Shown here in pieces: positions 46,853 through 57,299 of a stretch of 64,000 nucleotides of DNA. The translations under genes were made by a program, and so were the position numbers. Within the stretch, counting starts at the first letter, position 1. Every line of letters begins with the position of its first letter. This DNA comes from Galeopsis tetrahit (lineage: Eukaryota; Streptophyta; Magnoliopsida; Lamiales; Lamiaceae), in contig CAVLYN010000095.1 in assembly GCA_963675135.1 (NCBI GenBank), forward strand, positions 1 through 64,000, in the 5' to 3' direction. The notes under the pieces are model-generated. The model ran no database searches. It saw only the letters and a list, made by a program, of their open reading frames with translations, and was not told where the DNA came from.

Positions 46853-48252
46853 GGGTTAATTCTAAATAAATACACCACCTTTAATGTCAGTATTAATTTA
46901 ATCACGACCTTTACGATTATTGTAAAAAATCCCAACCCATCGTGTTGCAATTAGATACACATTTTTTTTTCTCCGGCATGATGTGGTTTGTCGGAGTTTG
47001 CCACGTCAGATTACACATACTCTTTTATTATTATTTTTTTTTTTCACATCAAATTAAATTTTATATAAATAAAAATAAAATCTTATACAAATAAAAATAA
47101 AACTTGTGCTTCTTCTGCGTCTTTCTCAACTTCTCAAACTAATACAGTTCTTCTTCTTCTACGTCTTTCTCACCTCTCAAACTCCCAATTCTTCTCTTCT
47201 AACCCTAAAAATCAAAATCATAAGAATGTAATCTAACACTAAAAATGGCAAAAAAAGAAAAAAATAATTGTAAAAAATCCTAAAAATAAAAAATCTAGGT
47301 ACTTTGATAGGTGGAGCATTCAACCATTGAATGGTAGAAGGATGTGGAAGATGGAGTTAGAAGGAGGTAAGGATGTGGAAGATGAGGAAGAGGGGTCTTG
47401 AGAAAATTCTAGAAATTTTACAAAATTGACAAGACATGGAATACACATGACTTGCTCTGTATGTAACACAAAAAAAACATATATAGTGATTTAAAATGTC
47501 ATGTTATTCTTTCCAAAAAATGTTGTTTGTCATGTTTGAAGAAAAATGGCAAACTAAGACATGAGTGTATTAATTTGCGAAGCCTTTAACACTATTATAT
47601 GAGGGTAAGTTTCTTATTTTATTAAATATTTGTATATTTCTTATAAATATATTGTTATATTCATTTTCCAGGTCGGTAGAAGAGGAGGTGGTGAAGCCCG
47701 CGACAGTTCAGTGAGTGGTAGAATAATGCAACAGTTCAGTGAAGGGTAGAATAAGACAGTTGTAAATGTTTTGTACATTAAACTATGACTTTTAGTATGC
47801 TAAATATATTTTTTCAGAATATTTTTTATTCAATAATTGAAGAATATCTGAAAAAAATAAATCACCATATTTAGATGATTTTTAGGGGATTTTAATTTTT
47901 AGGATTAGAATAAAAGAATTTGATTGAGTTTGAGAAGTGAGAAAGAAGTCAAAAGAGCTCTATTGATTTTGAGAAGGGGAGAATGAGAATTTGCTTGAGT
48001 TTGAGAAAGACGTAGAAGCGGAAGTTTTATTTTTATTTTTATAAGATTTTATTTTTATTTATATAAAATTTAATCTGATGTGAAAAAAAAAAGAATATGT
48101 GTAATCTGACGTGACCACATCATCAATTATTGGCCGGAGAAAAAAAAATGTGTATCTAATTGCAACACGATGAAAGGTTGGAGTTTTTTACAAAAGATCG
48201 TGATTAAATTGATACTGAGAATAAAGGTAGTGTATTTATTTAGAATTAACCC
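46853..48252. mobile_element. Mutator-like non-autonomous element with ~370-bp inverted repeats
   Basis: The ends are GGGTTAATTCTAAATAAATA and its inverted copy ending GAATTAACCC at 48,252. The two arms stay alignable for about 370 bp (46,853 to about 47,225 and about 47,880 to 48,252). They share the blocks CGTGTTGCAATTAGATACAC, ACGTCAGATTACACATA and TTTTATATAAATAAAAATAA. The element sits in a T tract, with an 8-9-bp run of T on each side that can serve as a target duplication. Very long inverted repeats with ~9-bp duplications are typical of Mutator-like elements. The ~650-bp core (47,226-47,880) has no transposase frame. Confidence 0.7.
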
Positions 48253-48631
48253 TTTTTTTTTAGATTCATGGATTTTCCGGTAATCTTTTTTCGATATTCA
48301 TAGTTATTTGCGATAAATTTTATCAAAAATTAAAAAATATATATATGACAGTGGTGATTCTTTGGCGAATAGTAGGTGTATAATTAGAATTTTAATGAAA
48401 TGTGTTTTAATTAATAAAAGGGTAATAAATTGTTTACATGTAATTTTCTTTATAAAAAATTTGGGTGAACTCATAAAAGAAAAGGGGAAAATAATTGGAA
48501 CTTATCTGAAAATTAAGTTCATAGACCATGAGTAACAATCAATCCATTTAGAAATTTAAATTCAGTTATATATGTAATTGATACGTACAAGTATTTGTCT
48601 TAATTCAATTCAATGAAAAACACTATTGTTA
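48253..48631. other. AT-rich spacer
   Basis: There is no gene and no repeat that I can define. The last three bases, TTA at 48,629-48,631, are the left target duplication of the following MITE. Confidence 0.5.
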
Positions 48632-49681
48632 GGGTGTGTTTGGTTTGGGATTGGCCCATTCGAATTTGGATGGGTCATCTCATCCCATCTAGAGATGTCT
48701 ATCGGGCTGGCCCTAGCCCTATAGGGCCAGCCCTACAGGATTACGGGCTAAACGGGTTACAGCCTTAACCGGTTCATATTTAACGGGCCTACAATTGTTG
48801 GGACCTAACCCTAACCCTAGCGGGCCACGGGCTAAACGGGCCACTAACGGGCTACAATAATTTTTTTTTTCTTTTAAAATTAAAGTCTCAATTGGCACGT
48901 GCAACAAGCAAATAAAATAGAAAAATACATAATTAGTTAATAATCAGTAAATGAGAAAAAAAAAAGTATAATTTAAACACAATTCTAGATTGGTTCTTAA
49001 TTTGACAAATAAAGCTAAACAAATATCATAATCTAATAAAAAATAGTAATAATGACTAATGAATGGTAATGAGCTTCTTAATGCTTATAGTTATGATTAT
49101 TGGTCAAATGACCCAAAATTTGTTTTTAGGTTATTTATTAAGAAAAAAAAAGTAACAACTCGGGCTAGCGGGCTGGCCCTGTAGCCCTGCGGGCTGGCCC
49201 GATTTAGCCCACGGGCTAACCAGTCCGGGTCAAAAAAGCCCGGTTTTAAACGGGCCTATAATTCATGAACCCTAACCCTGTATTTTTCAGGGTTAAACGG
49301 GCCAGCCCGGTTAGCCCGGCCCGGATAAACATCTCTAAATTTCCATCCCTCTCCATCCAAATACCCATTCAAATACCCATTCATCCCTATAATACTTCTA
49401 CATACCTATTTTTATACAATCACATCACTCTTTTTTTCTTTTAATCACTCATTCTCTCTCCTACTTTTCTTCCACACATTTATTCTCTCTCCTACTTTCT
49501 TCCACACATTTATTCTCACTCCTACTTGATTTGACATAAAGTTCTTAATCCACACCTATTTTTCAATCTCAATCCAAACACAATTTTTATTCAATTACTA
49601 TTCATGGATTACCCCCATCCATATTTTTTCAATCTCCATTCCCATCCCATCCACCACCATCCCTAACCAAACAACAGCACC
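48632..49681. mobile_element. Tourist-like (PIF/Harbinger) MITE, split by an hAT-like insert
   Basis: The left end is GGGTGTGTTTGGTTTGGGAT and the right end, read on the other strand, is GGTGCTGTTGTTTGGTTAGG. Both are directly flanked by TTA (48,629-48,631 and 49,682-49,684), the target duplication of PIF/Harbinger elements. The flanks inside contain many CCATCC/GGATGG words in opposite orientations. Without the 48,690-49,337 insert the element would be about 400 bp, a normal size for this group. Confidence 0.7.
48690..49337. mobile_element. hAT-like MITE nested in the Tourist-like MITE
   Basis: The left end is TAGAGATGTCTATCGGGCTG. The right end read on the other strand is TAGAGATGTTTATCCGGGCC. 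Both subterminal regions are dense in CGGGCTGGCCC, GGGCTAAACGGG and complementary words, typical of plant hAT MITEs with TAGRGATGT ends. I could not find a clean 8-bp target duplication, so the exact borders are uncertain by a few bases. The AT-rich centre (about 48,850-49,160) has no coding potential. Confidence 0.65.
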
Positions 49682-50268
49682 TTAGAGAGTAAAATAAAGA
49701 TTGTTCATTCACCGCATAGCAATTTGATTTAACTAGCTACTAAAATTTATTAATTAACTTGAATTACGAAAATTAATTAAATAAAGTGCAGGAAGACGTT
49801 AATTAGTAATTGAAATCAAACTTGTCAAATTACAATAGACACCATTAGATTTTGACAAACCCTTACAAAAGTTTTGAAATAAACAATAGGCACCTGCCTT
49901 TGACCCAACAAATCAATCTCTCAATAAAATTTGAAACAGTAATATTATTATTGACTTTTACTCCTCTAATTTTGTTTCATCATATTTTTTTTTGCCTTTC
50001 CAACATGTATGTAATCATATCCCATATAATCTTCCAACATAGTGTATGTAATCATATTCTACATTATATATGCTACTGTGTCCGTCAAACCCTCCTTCCT
50101 TTCCACTCCATGTTATACTACCTCAAATTTTGTATGTAAGAGAAATTAATTTAATTTTACTAACTTTTGGATTTTATTCCAACACCACTTATTGTATTTA
50201 TAATACTGATTAATGAAAGGTTTTTTAGATTCTCTACATCCTTCAATAATTATCTACCTATCCAAAAC
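49682..50268. other. AT-rich interval
   Basis: There is no recognisable gene, RNA or element. A 95-codon open frame at 49,852-50,139 has low-complexity composition and no known motif, so I do not call it a gene. Confidence 0.5.
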
Positions 50269-50270
50269 TT

Positions 50271-50490
50271 TTTAAAATTATTTTAGAATTCTCCACATTT
50301 ACCATTTTAGCATTTTACTTGGTTTTAGGAATAAATAAAAAATTGTAATATATAAATTTTGTTTATTTTTTGTTACTTATTTTGCACATTTTCCTATAGA
50401 TCTAATGTCCTTTAAAATTATTTTAGAATTCTCCAAATTTACCATTTTAGCAGTCTACGTACGTGGTTTTAGTGATAAATAAACGGGTTG
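50271..50490. repeat. Diverged direct repeat, 140-bp step
   Basis: A ~65-bp block beginning TTTAAAATTATTTTAGAATT, followed by CTCC, ACATTTACCATTTTAGCA and GGTTTTAGGAATAAATA, starts at 50,271. It recurs at 50,411 with small differences. Confidence 0.65.
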
Positions 50491-50528
50491 TACTCTTGTA
50501 TACCAGTTACACACATGTAACTGGATCC

Positions 50529-50655
50529 AATAACACATGATTCATTTACTATATCTGATCCAATAACCCATTACAAATAACACATGACTCATTTACTATA
50601 TCAAATCCAATAACTCATTACAAATAACACCTGATCCATTTACTATATCAATTTA
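50529..50655. repeat. 47-bp tandem repeat, about 2.7 copies
   Basis: AATAACACATGATTCATTTA starts at 50,529 and recurs at 50,576 and 50,623 in modified form, each copy followed by CTATATC and (A/T)GATCCAATAAC-type words. Flanking sequence is AT-rich and without genes. Confidence 0.75.
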
Positions 50656-51376
50656 GCACATAGATTTTTTTCATGTCCCTTTATTTTACTTCAATTAATT
50701 ATTTTTTTAATTTTATCATTAAAAAAATAATACTCCACTAATTTTTTAAAATTTAATTTTTTTTATTTTATTGATATTTATATTTATATTTCTCTTTTTA
50801 ATATTATTTTTAAATTTTATTTTTCTTCTTATTTATCATTTGTGTTTCAAATATGATAAATTTTTCTAAAATTTTAAATTCTAATAAGAAAATTTTAAAA
50901 ATAATATTAATTATTTTTTAAGTATTAAATAGTATAATAATAATAATTTGTTTTAAAAAATAAAACTTTTATCCCTCTTAGCTGCAAGTGTTCAATTTTA
51001 TTGGTATTATTTTACTTTAATTAATTGGTGTATAATTTTCACCTTAACCTTTTAAAATTTTACTTCATTCCTTACAAATTTCATTTCGTTTTACATTGTT
51101 TAATTATTTTTAATTCGAACTTTCATTTTTTAATCACTTTATTTTAGTTTTTTATGAATATAATTTTTAGTTTATAAGTGTTATGATAACAGTTGATAAG
51201 TATTACGGTATATTATTAGTTAATATGCAGTACTATACGTATTAGTTCATATACAGTATAATATTAGTTTATATTGGTACAAGTTCTAATGTTTTCGAGT
51301 TCCGAGTTCACATACTTTATGGTACTAGTTCAAATATAGTATAGTGTTAGTTCACATATTGTATAGTATTAGTTCA
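50656..51376. other. AT-rich interval with dispersed repeat
   Basis: AT-rich, no gene. From about 51,180 it carries TAGTATTAGTTCATATACAG-type words also seen at 45,690-45,960. GTTCA at 51,372-51,376 is the expected target duplication beside the minus-strand Copia LTR; its partner lies outside the window. Confidence 0.5.
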
Positions 51377-53344
51377 TGTTGGTCCTGAAAGGAGTATATA
51401 ACAAGTGTATGGGGGGGGGGGGAATACACTTGTATGCAATTCTTTTCAACTTGAGATCAAACCAAGACTCAGCAAGGTTGTCTTGGACAACTTTGCTGAA
51501 GATGATTAACTCTTCTAAGATAATCAAACTACTAAGTACTATTGAGTACTTAGTTGAATAACTATCTAAAGGAGTTATATGTGCGGAATAGTGGTTGGCC
51601 CTTTAAGTTTAGACTCCTTAAGATTCTGAAATCACTTTGTCAATCCAATGCAATCCAGTTCAGTTTCAGGGAACTTGTCCAAATCAGTTTTGCACAGTTT
51701 TTGAATATGTATCTTTTGAAAGATCAGTTTTGTGTGCAGTGTTGAATGAATGTAAGTACTTTGTAAAGTAAATCAACACAGGAGATTTATAGTGGTTCAG
51801 AGTCTCAAGCTCCTACATCCACTTTCCCTGATTTAACAGGATAATTCCTTCTCTCTTGGAATTAACTTGTTTTATAGTGCCAAGGTGCACTTGATCAAGA
51901 ACACCACTCCTTGGTGAATTGATCCCTAGGATGTCTAGAGTCCTAGTACCCTCTTCTCAACTCAGAACTGAACTGTTCTTCTCTCAACAGTCAGCTCCTA
52001 CCACTTCTACTACTACAACCTTCTCACTTTCTCACTTGAAAGGGGTAAGGATTGAAGTAAGGTTCCAACTAATGAGATATCCTTTACAATGGAGATCAGT
52101 GTATAAGGATAGGATATCTCTCTAAGCTTGTGTATGAATATACAATTGGGATCAGCTTAGAAGAAGTGTATAAAGACTAAGATAGTCTCTTTGAAAGCTT
52201 GTATGTTCTATGAGCTTCAGAATACTTGAGTAGTTGGATTCTGTTGAGGTGTTTTCAAATGGTCTTCACACTTCTGTATTTATAGACAAAATGGAGGATT
52301 TGCCCGTTGGAGAGGCAGCCCCAAATTGCTATAAATGTCTTCCTTGAGTTCTTCAAACTGGAAGACAGATTCTTGATAGTGACATGTCCTCATTTGGGTA
52401 ATAAACGGCTTGTAAGACTTTGTCTTCATTCTGCAGCACTTTTCCCAATGTTTGACTTCTTGTTAGGACTTGGACATGGCTTCTGAAGATTGATCCAATG
52501 ATAGGACAACATTCCTTATCAAGTGGACAACTCTTCTTATCACTATCAGCAGTCTTGCTTATCAGCAAGGTTGGCTTGCTCTTCTTCAGATGACTTGGCT
52601 CTTCCCTTTATTTCACTTTAAAGTGATCTTAGCATGTTGTATTGTAATTCTTTAGGGTATGGTTGTCTCTAATTCTTCAGCATAGTTGACCTTCAACCTT
52701 TAGAGAATCTGTTCTGATTCAATCATGCTGAGACAACTCTTCTGGACAACTCTTCTGATCAGCATACTTGGTCTTTTAGCATCAGAGCATTTTTCACATA
52801 GAGTTGGCTTCTCTGGACAACTCTCCTGATCAAAAAACCTTTGAGTAGCCTTGTCCTTTTGAGCTAGGTAAACTTGTTCTTGCATATGGCTAGCTTCTTT
52901 GGACAACTCTCCTGATCAGAGTCATTAAGCTTGTCCTTTTGATTTTACCAATCTTGCATATGGACAATTTCTCTGGACAACTCTCCTGATCAGAGCATCT
53001 TATTGGACTTGTCCTTTTGAGCTTTACAATCTTGTTCTTGTATAAGGACATCTTCTCTGGACAACTCTCCTGATCAGAGCATTTGATGTTTCATAGAGTG
53101 TCCTTGATCATAAGTGATAGTTCCAGAATTTGAGCCTTGAGGGGACTTGATCTTGATCATCTTCAAAGCATAGGTTCCCCCTCAAATTGTGCATCTAATT
53201 GTCTAAGAGCTGCCTAACATTTCAGCTTCTCATCTAGCCTTATACTATGTGCTCTAACATTTTTAGAACACTATCAATTTGACTTAGGCATGTCTCAGGG
53301 GGTTTGGGTAATTAATCAAAACATATCTCATTTTATTCCCAACA
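51377..53344 (-). repeat. Copia LTR (1,968 bp), minus strand
   Basis: On the minus strand it starts TGTTGGGAATAAAATGAGAT right after the polypurine tract and ends CTTTCAGGACCAACA. U3 carries five copies of a CTCTGGACAACTCTCCTGAT unit (plus-strand starts near 52,742, 52,813, 52,899, 52,973 and 53,057). The TATA box CTATAAATA is at 52,277-52,285. Near the end a run of 12 G/C bases (51,411-51,422) is flanked by AAGTGTAT and AATACACTT, which can pair around it. Confidence 0.88.
52277..52285 (-). promoter_or_regulatory. TATA box of the minus-strand Copia LTR
   Basis: On the minus strand CTATAAATAC follows a U3 of about 1,060 bp. It is positioned as the core promoter. The same motif and neighbouring bases occur in the plus-strand Copia LTRs. 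Confidence 0.65.
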
Positions 53345-53358
53345 ATTTCCCCCTTTTT
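53345..53358 (-). promoter_or_regulatory. Polypurine tract
   Basis: The minus strand reads AAAAAGGGGGAAAT directly against the LTR start TGTTGGG. This is the plus-strand primer site and fixes the LTR border and the element orientation. Confidence 0.9.
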
Positions 53359-53891
53359 GATGATGCCAAAACCTACATATTCTAAGCAAAAGTGACTTGT
53401 CTACACCTATTACATATATCTTCAGAGGACATGACTAAGATCAATATTCCTGAAAAGATAATGTGTTAGTGTATTCACTGTTTTTGTAGGTTTCACAGAT
53501 AGGCATAGAGAGATTTCTGTGATAATGTATCTTGATTCAAAAGTAGTTCAACTATCAGTCATATAAAAAATCATTACAAGCATGTTGATAGTTGAAGGTA
53601 ACTTATCAGAGCATGAAATCATTACAAATCAAGATATACATACTAAACATAGGATCAGAGCAAGATAAACTATTTCAAGTATCAGAGCTGACTAATACAA
53701 GATATTCCAGATATCAAATTAGAATACATCAATTCTTGTATCAGATCAATTTAAACCATATCAGAGCAAACACCATGTCAATGCACATATCAGCAAGCTT
53801 GTCCAAATTTCAGCAGATTTGACCACATAGCAAAAATATCTTCAGATAAGATAATTTTTCATCCAGAAAGAGTCAGAAGACTTAGCCATTC
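53359..53891 (-). other. Non-coding stretch between env-like ORF and LTR
   Basis: No reading frame of note. GCATCATCAAAAAGGGGG on the minus strand leads into the polypurine tract. Plus-strand short frames here have no recognisable motif. Confidence 0.5.
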
Positions 53892-55877
53892 TTAGAGATC
53901 ATCCTCAGGAGGTGGCACCATCCCATATTGTGCCCACACTCTCCTCTTGAGTTCCATGGCTTCCTGGTTGGTTCCTTTAGGTCCAAGGGTCATCTTGTTC
54001 AGCTTCAGAATTTCTGTGAACTCCCTCAGAATCCTTGCTTGGTCAATCCATCCATCAAGCTTTGGAGTCATATAGATGATAGGCTTGGGAGCATTGAGTT
54101 CAATTCTTGCAATGTCAGCAGCTGCAAGTAGTTGTTGATACAACTCTCTGTAGTATTCCAGCATGAACTCAGTAAAGGCAGAGTTTGCATCTCCTCCATT
54201 CCATCTGTCAATGACATAATAGTCATAGACAAACCCCCTCTTAGCCTCTTCCCATGTATCATTCAGTTGAATTGGCACCCATTTATCCAAGTGTGGATAT
54301 TTGGTGTCCATTGGGATTAGAAGCTGAGGCTTCATCTTGCTGTAAGTTGCTCTTCTCCTTCTTGGTTTTTGAAAGTTTGCTCTTCTCTTATCTCTTGCTC
54401 TGTTAGCTTCTTCCATCAAATCCATTTTCTCTTGGGCCCTCATCATGGCCAGCTTCTGTTGTGTTTCAGGGTCTTTGCCATACCCTTCATGAAACAACTT
54501 TGATGGATCATGAGCTAGGACAGTTGTCTTCTTCTTAGGTTCAGATCCAAATCCTTCAGCAAATAACTCTTCAATGTCTTCAGTGGACTTGGGACCTTCA
54601 GCACTTTTGGCAGATTCAGAAGACTTGTCAGCTTTGGGCTCTTCAGCAGTTTTGGCTTTCTTTGATGTAGGCTCATCCTCATCAATTCTGAATTCAGGTG
54701 GAAGATCAAGGCTGCTAGGAAAATCAGTGAATGTCTCAACTTGTCTTTTCTTACCTTTTGCCCTCTTGATCTTTCCTCTAGTTTGGACACCTTCATCACC
54801 TTTGTCCAAACCAGACACTTCACCACCTGGTCTTTGTTGTAACCTCATCCTTTCTTCTTGAGCTGAGGCCATAGAATTCTTCAAAGCAAGTGCTAATTGT
54901 TCTTCTTCATTCAATTCTTCCAAGTTCAGCACTTCAGGCTCTTTTCCTTTTCTTTCAGCAACTTTGTCTTTCCCTTTGACTGGGCTTCCAATCACCAAGG
55001 CACCTTTTGCTCTAGCTCTTTCCCTTTCCCCCTTTTTGGCAGCATCAAAACACTGGGGCTTTAGGTCACTCATTGTTGAAGCCATCAGGGATTGGGTCTG
55101 GTTTAGGGACTTCATCTCCTCCAACAAATATACATTTTCATCATGTATATTTTGCATTCTATCACTGCTCAAGCTAAGAAAAGCTAGAACAGGCTTCATC
55201 TTTTGTTGGACAACCTCCTCCAAGGTTGCTTTCAGGGATGCATCCAGTTGGGTTTTAAGAAGCTCAGTGGGGTTGGCCACTGCACCTTCAGCAATTTTGG
55301 CCAATACCTCTTGAGAAAACTTTTCAGAGGCTGCTTTTACCATAGCTACCCTTTGCTCTTCAGCTCTTTTCTTTTGTAGTGCTGTCTTCTTTCCAAGAGC
55401 TTGCTTGACAGTAAGCCTGAGAGCCTTGACATTGGCATTGTGATTGTCTCTCAGCAGCTTTTGCTCTTTCTTGACCTCCTCTGAGATGGCTTCCATGGTG
55501 GATTTGGCATTTTGTACTTCAGTGGAAATGGTTTGGAGGCCAGTTTCCACACCACTAATCCTTGCTTCAAGAGTTGGTAGCACAACATCTTCAGAGCCAG
55601 TGAGCCTCATTTCTACAGATGCTAGAGTCCTTCCTTGCTCATTCAATGCTCCTGAAGTTTCAGCATGAGCAGATTGGACTTGATGAGCCAAGGAGTCCAA
55701 CTTCTCTGATTGCATTCCAAGTAAGGCCTGAGCTGAGCCTGTATCTACTTGGATAGGTGCATCTGTTAAGAACTCATCTGCAAAGATTTGGTCAAGAGAG
55801 ATACCTGCAATATTAGACAAATCAAACAAGTTAGGAAATAAACACTCATCTCCCTCAATTTCTTTTGTATAAGACTC
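53892..55877 (-). pseudogene. Env-like ORF, part 3: coiled coil, UIM-like motif and basic C-terminus
   Basis: The same frame continues after the TAA to its natural stop at 53,892. Counting from the first possible start at 55,829 (TTG), residues about 40-175 and 220-260 form long amphipathic coiled-coil helices (EKLDSLAHQVQSAHAETSG; EEVKKEQKLLRDNHNANVK). Residues 308-326, EEEQLALALKNSMASAQEE, match the ubiquitin-interacting motif closely. A pair of short repeats follows (LFAEGFGSEP and LFHEGYGKDP, about 425 and 450). Basic clusters (KIKRAKGKKRQ and RRANFQKPRRRRATYSK) precede a conserved-looking C-terminal region with WVPIQLNDTWEEAKRGFVYD. There are no membrane segments. It probably self-associates through the coiled coil. 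Confidence 0.7.
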
Positions 55878-57299
55878 TTATACATCAGCAGTCTTCTTCT
55901 CATTTTCAACTCTTTCTTTTCTCCCTTCTTTTAAGATGTTCTCACCCAAGGAATCAGGCCTCCTTTCATCAAGGGATTCCTGAAGTTCAAATTTGACTTC
56001 AAGAATAACCTGTCCTTCCTCACTTATTCCACCCTCATATGGTGGTACACTCACTATCTTAGTGATGACTACCTCTCTTTCATCCACAACTCCCTCTGAT
56101 TTTTCAACTATTCTCTCCTTTTCAACTCCTTCTCCTAAACCTGCAACATCTTCACCTTCAACAAGGTTCAAAGATGGCAGTTGTGAGGAGATCACAGTGC
56201 TTATCTCAGCAGCCACTGAGTCATTCTGAATGATTAAGGGCTGATCAGTGTCCAACTCTTCTGACACTGAATAGGCCTTAATCAAACTAGCCTCTAGTAC
56301 AGGAACCTCAACATCTTTAGGCTGTGCCTTGGGTTCAGAAGAACCTTCATTGGCAGATGTGTCCTTGGTTGTGTTACCACCCTTGGTCAACACCTCTGAT
56401 GACACAGAGTCTTTCCTATGGTAGGTTCTAGGAGGGTTGGAAAGTCTATCTGCTACAGAAGACTTGGGTTGAGAGGGTTCAGGGAGGTTGGCTTGAGGGG
56501 TTTCAGGAGGGTTGGGATTTGAAGGGTTTGAGGGATCATCAGGGGAATCATCATCATTGGAGCTACTGTCAGGGTGTTTGATTCCCTTAGCTTTTCTTTC
56601 TTTCTCCTCCTCAATTTTATCAGCTACTAGCTTTGCAAAAATTTCCTCATCAATGAGAAATCTTGTCTTTGAAACTCCAGCAAAGTTTAGCAATCTGTTC
56701 TCCTCTATTTGCCACCAGTTTGCACCCTTATCTTGGATGACTTGTGATATCTCCATCATAGACTTGTCTTTTACATCAACAAGCATTCTTAGATCATGAA
56801 ATATCTTCTGAATTCTTGGAAATTCAGCAAGTTGTGGATACAAGCTGTCCACAGTAGCCTTTGCTCCTCCTCTGAGCATACTTTCATAAGTATACTCCTT
56901 CTCATCTCCACTTGAATGGGGACTTTGGGTTATAGGGGAGTTGGCTCTGGGTTCTCCTAGAGTGGCTTCAGGGAGGTTTAATTCAGGGATGTTGGCTTCA
57001 GAAAGGTTTGGTGCAGTAGAAGGTGCTTCAGTTGCTTTTGAGAGCAATGAGTCTGAAGGGGCTTTACTCAGGGGAGTTGGCTCATTGAGTGCATGTTCTA
57101 AGAGCTTTGAATAATTGAGCATGGATGAGTCAAGGGGAGACAGGAGTCTTGTCTCATCTACTGCTAAATCTGCAAGCACATCAATGCCACTTCTTTGCAC
57201 ATTCCCTTCTGGTGAGTATCTCTTAGTGAGATTTACAGGGGTAATGGGTTGGTTGGAAGGGGTAACATGGGTTTCAGGGGAGTTGGGCTCAAGATCCTA
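55878..57299 (-). pseudogene. Env-like ORF, part 2: acidic, proline/serine-rich linker
   Basis: This continues the same frame after the TAG. The first ATG is at 57,200, but the frame is open directly from the stop. The ~470 codons are low in hydrophobic residues and rich in P, S, E and D, with repeated L-P-E-A/P and N-P-P words (ANIPELNLPEATLGEP, NPSNPNPPETPQ). A short more structured segment (about 56,620-56,880) reads YPQLAEFPRIQKIFHDLRML. It ends at TAA, 55,878-55,880. It is probably a disordered linker between the N-terminal domain and the coiled coil. I recognise no enzyme motif. Confidence 0.65.

Noticed and set aside
48800..48820. Telomere-like TAACCCTAACCCTA
   Set aside because: Only two units, inside the GGGCTAAACGGG-rich end of an hAT-like MITE. 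Not an interstitial telomere.
49852..50139. 95-codon plus-strand frame as a small membrane protein gene
   Set aside because: Hydrophobic only because the DNA is T-rich. No motif and no promoter or splice context.
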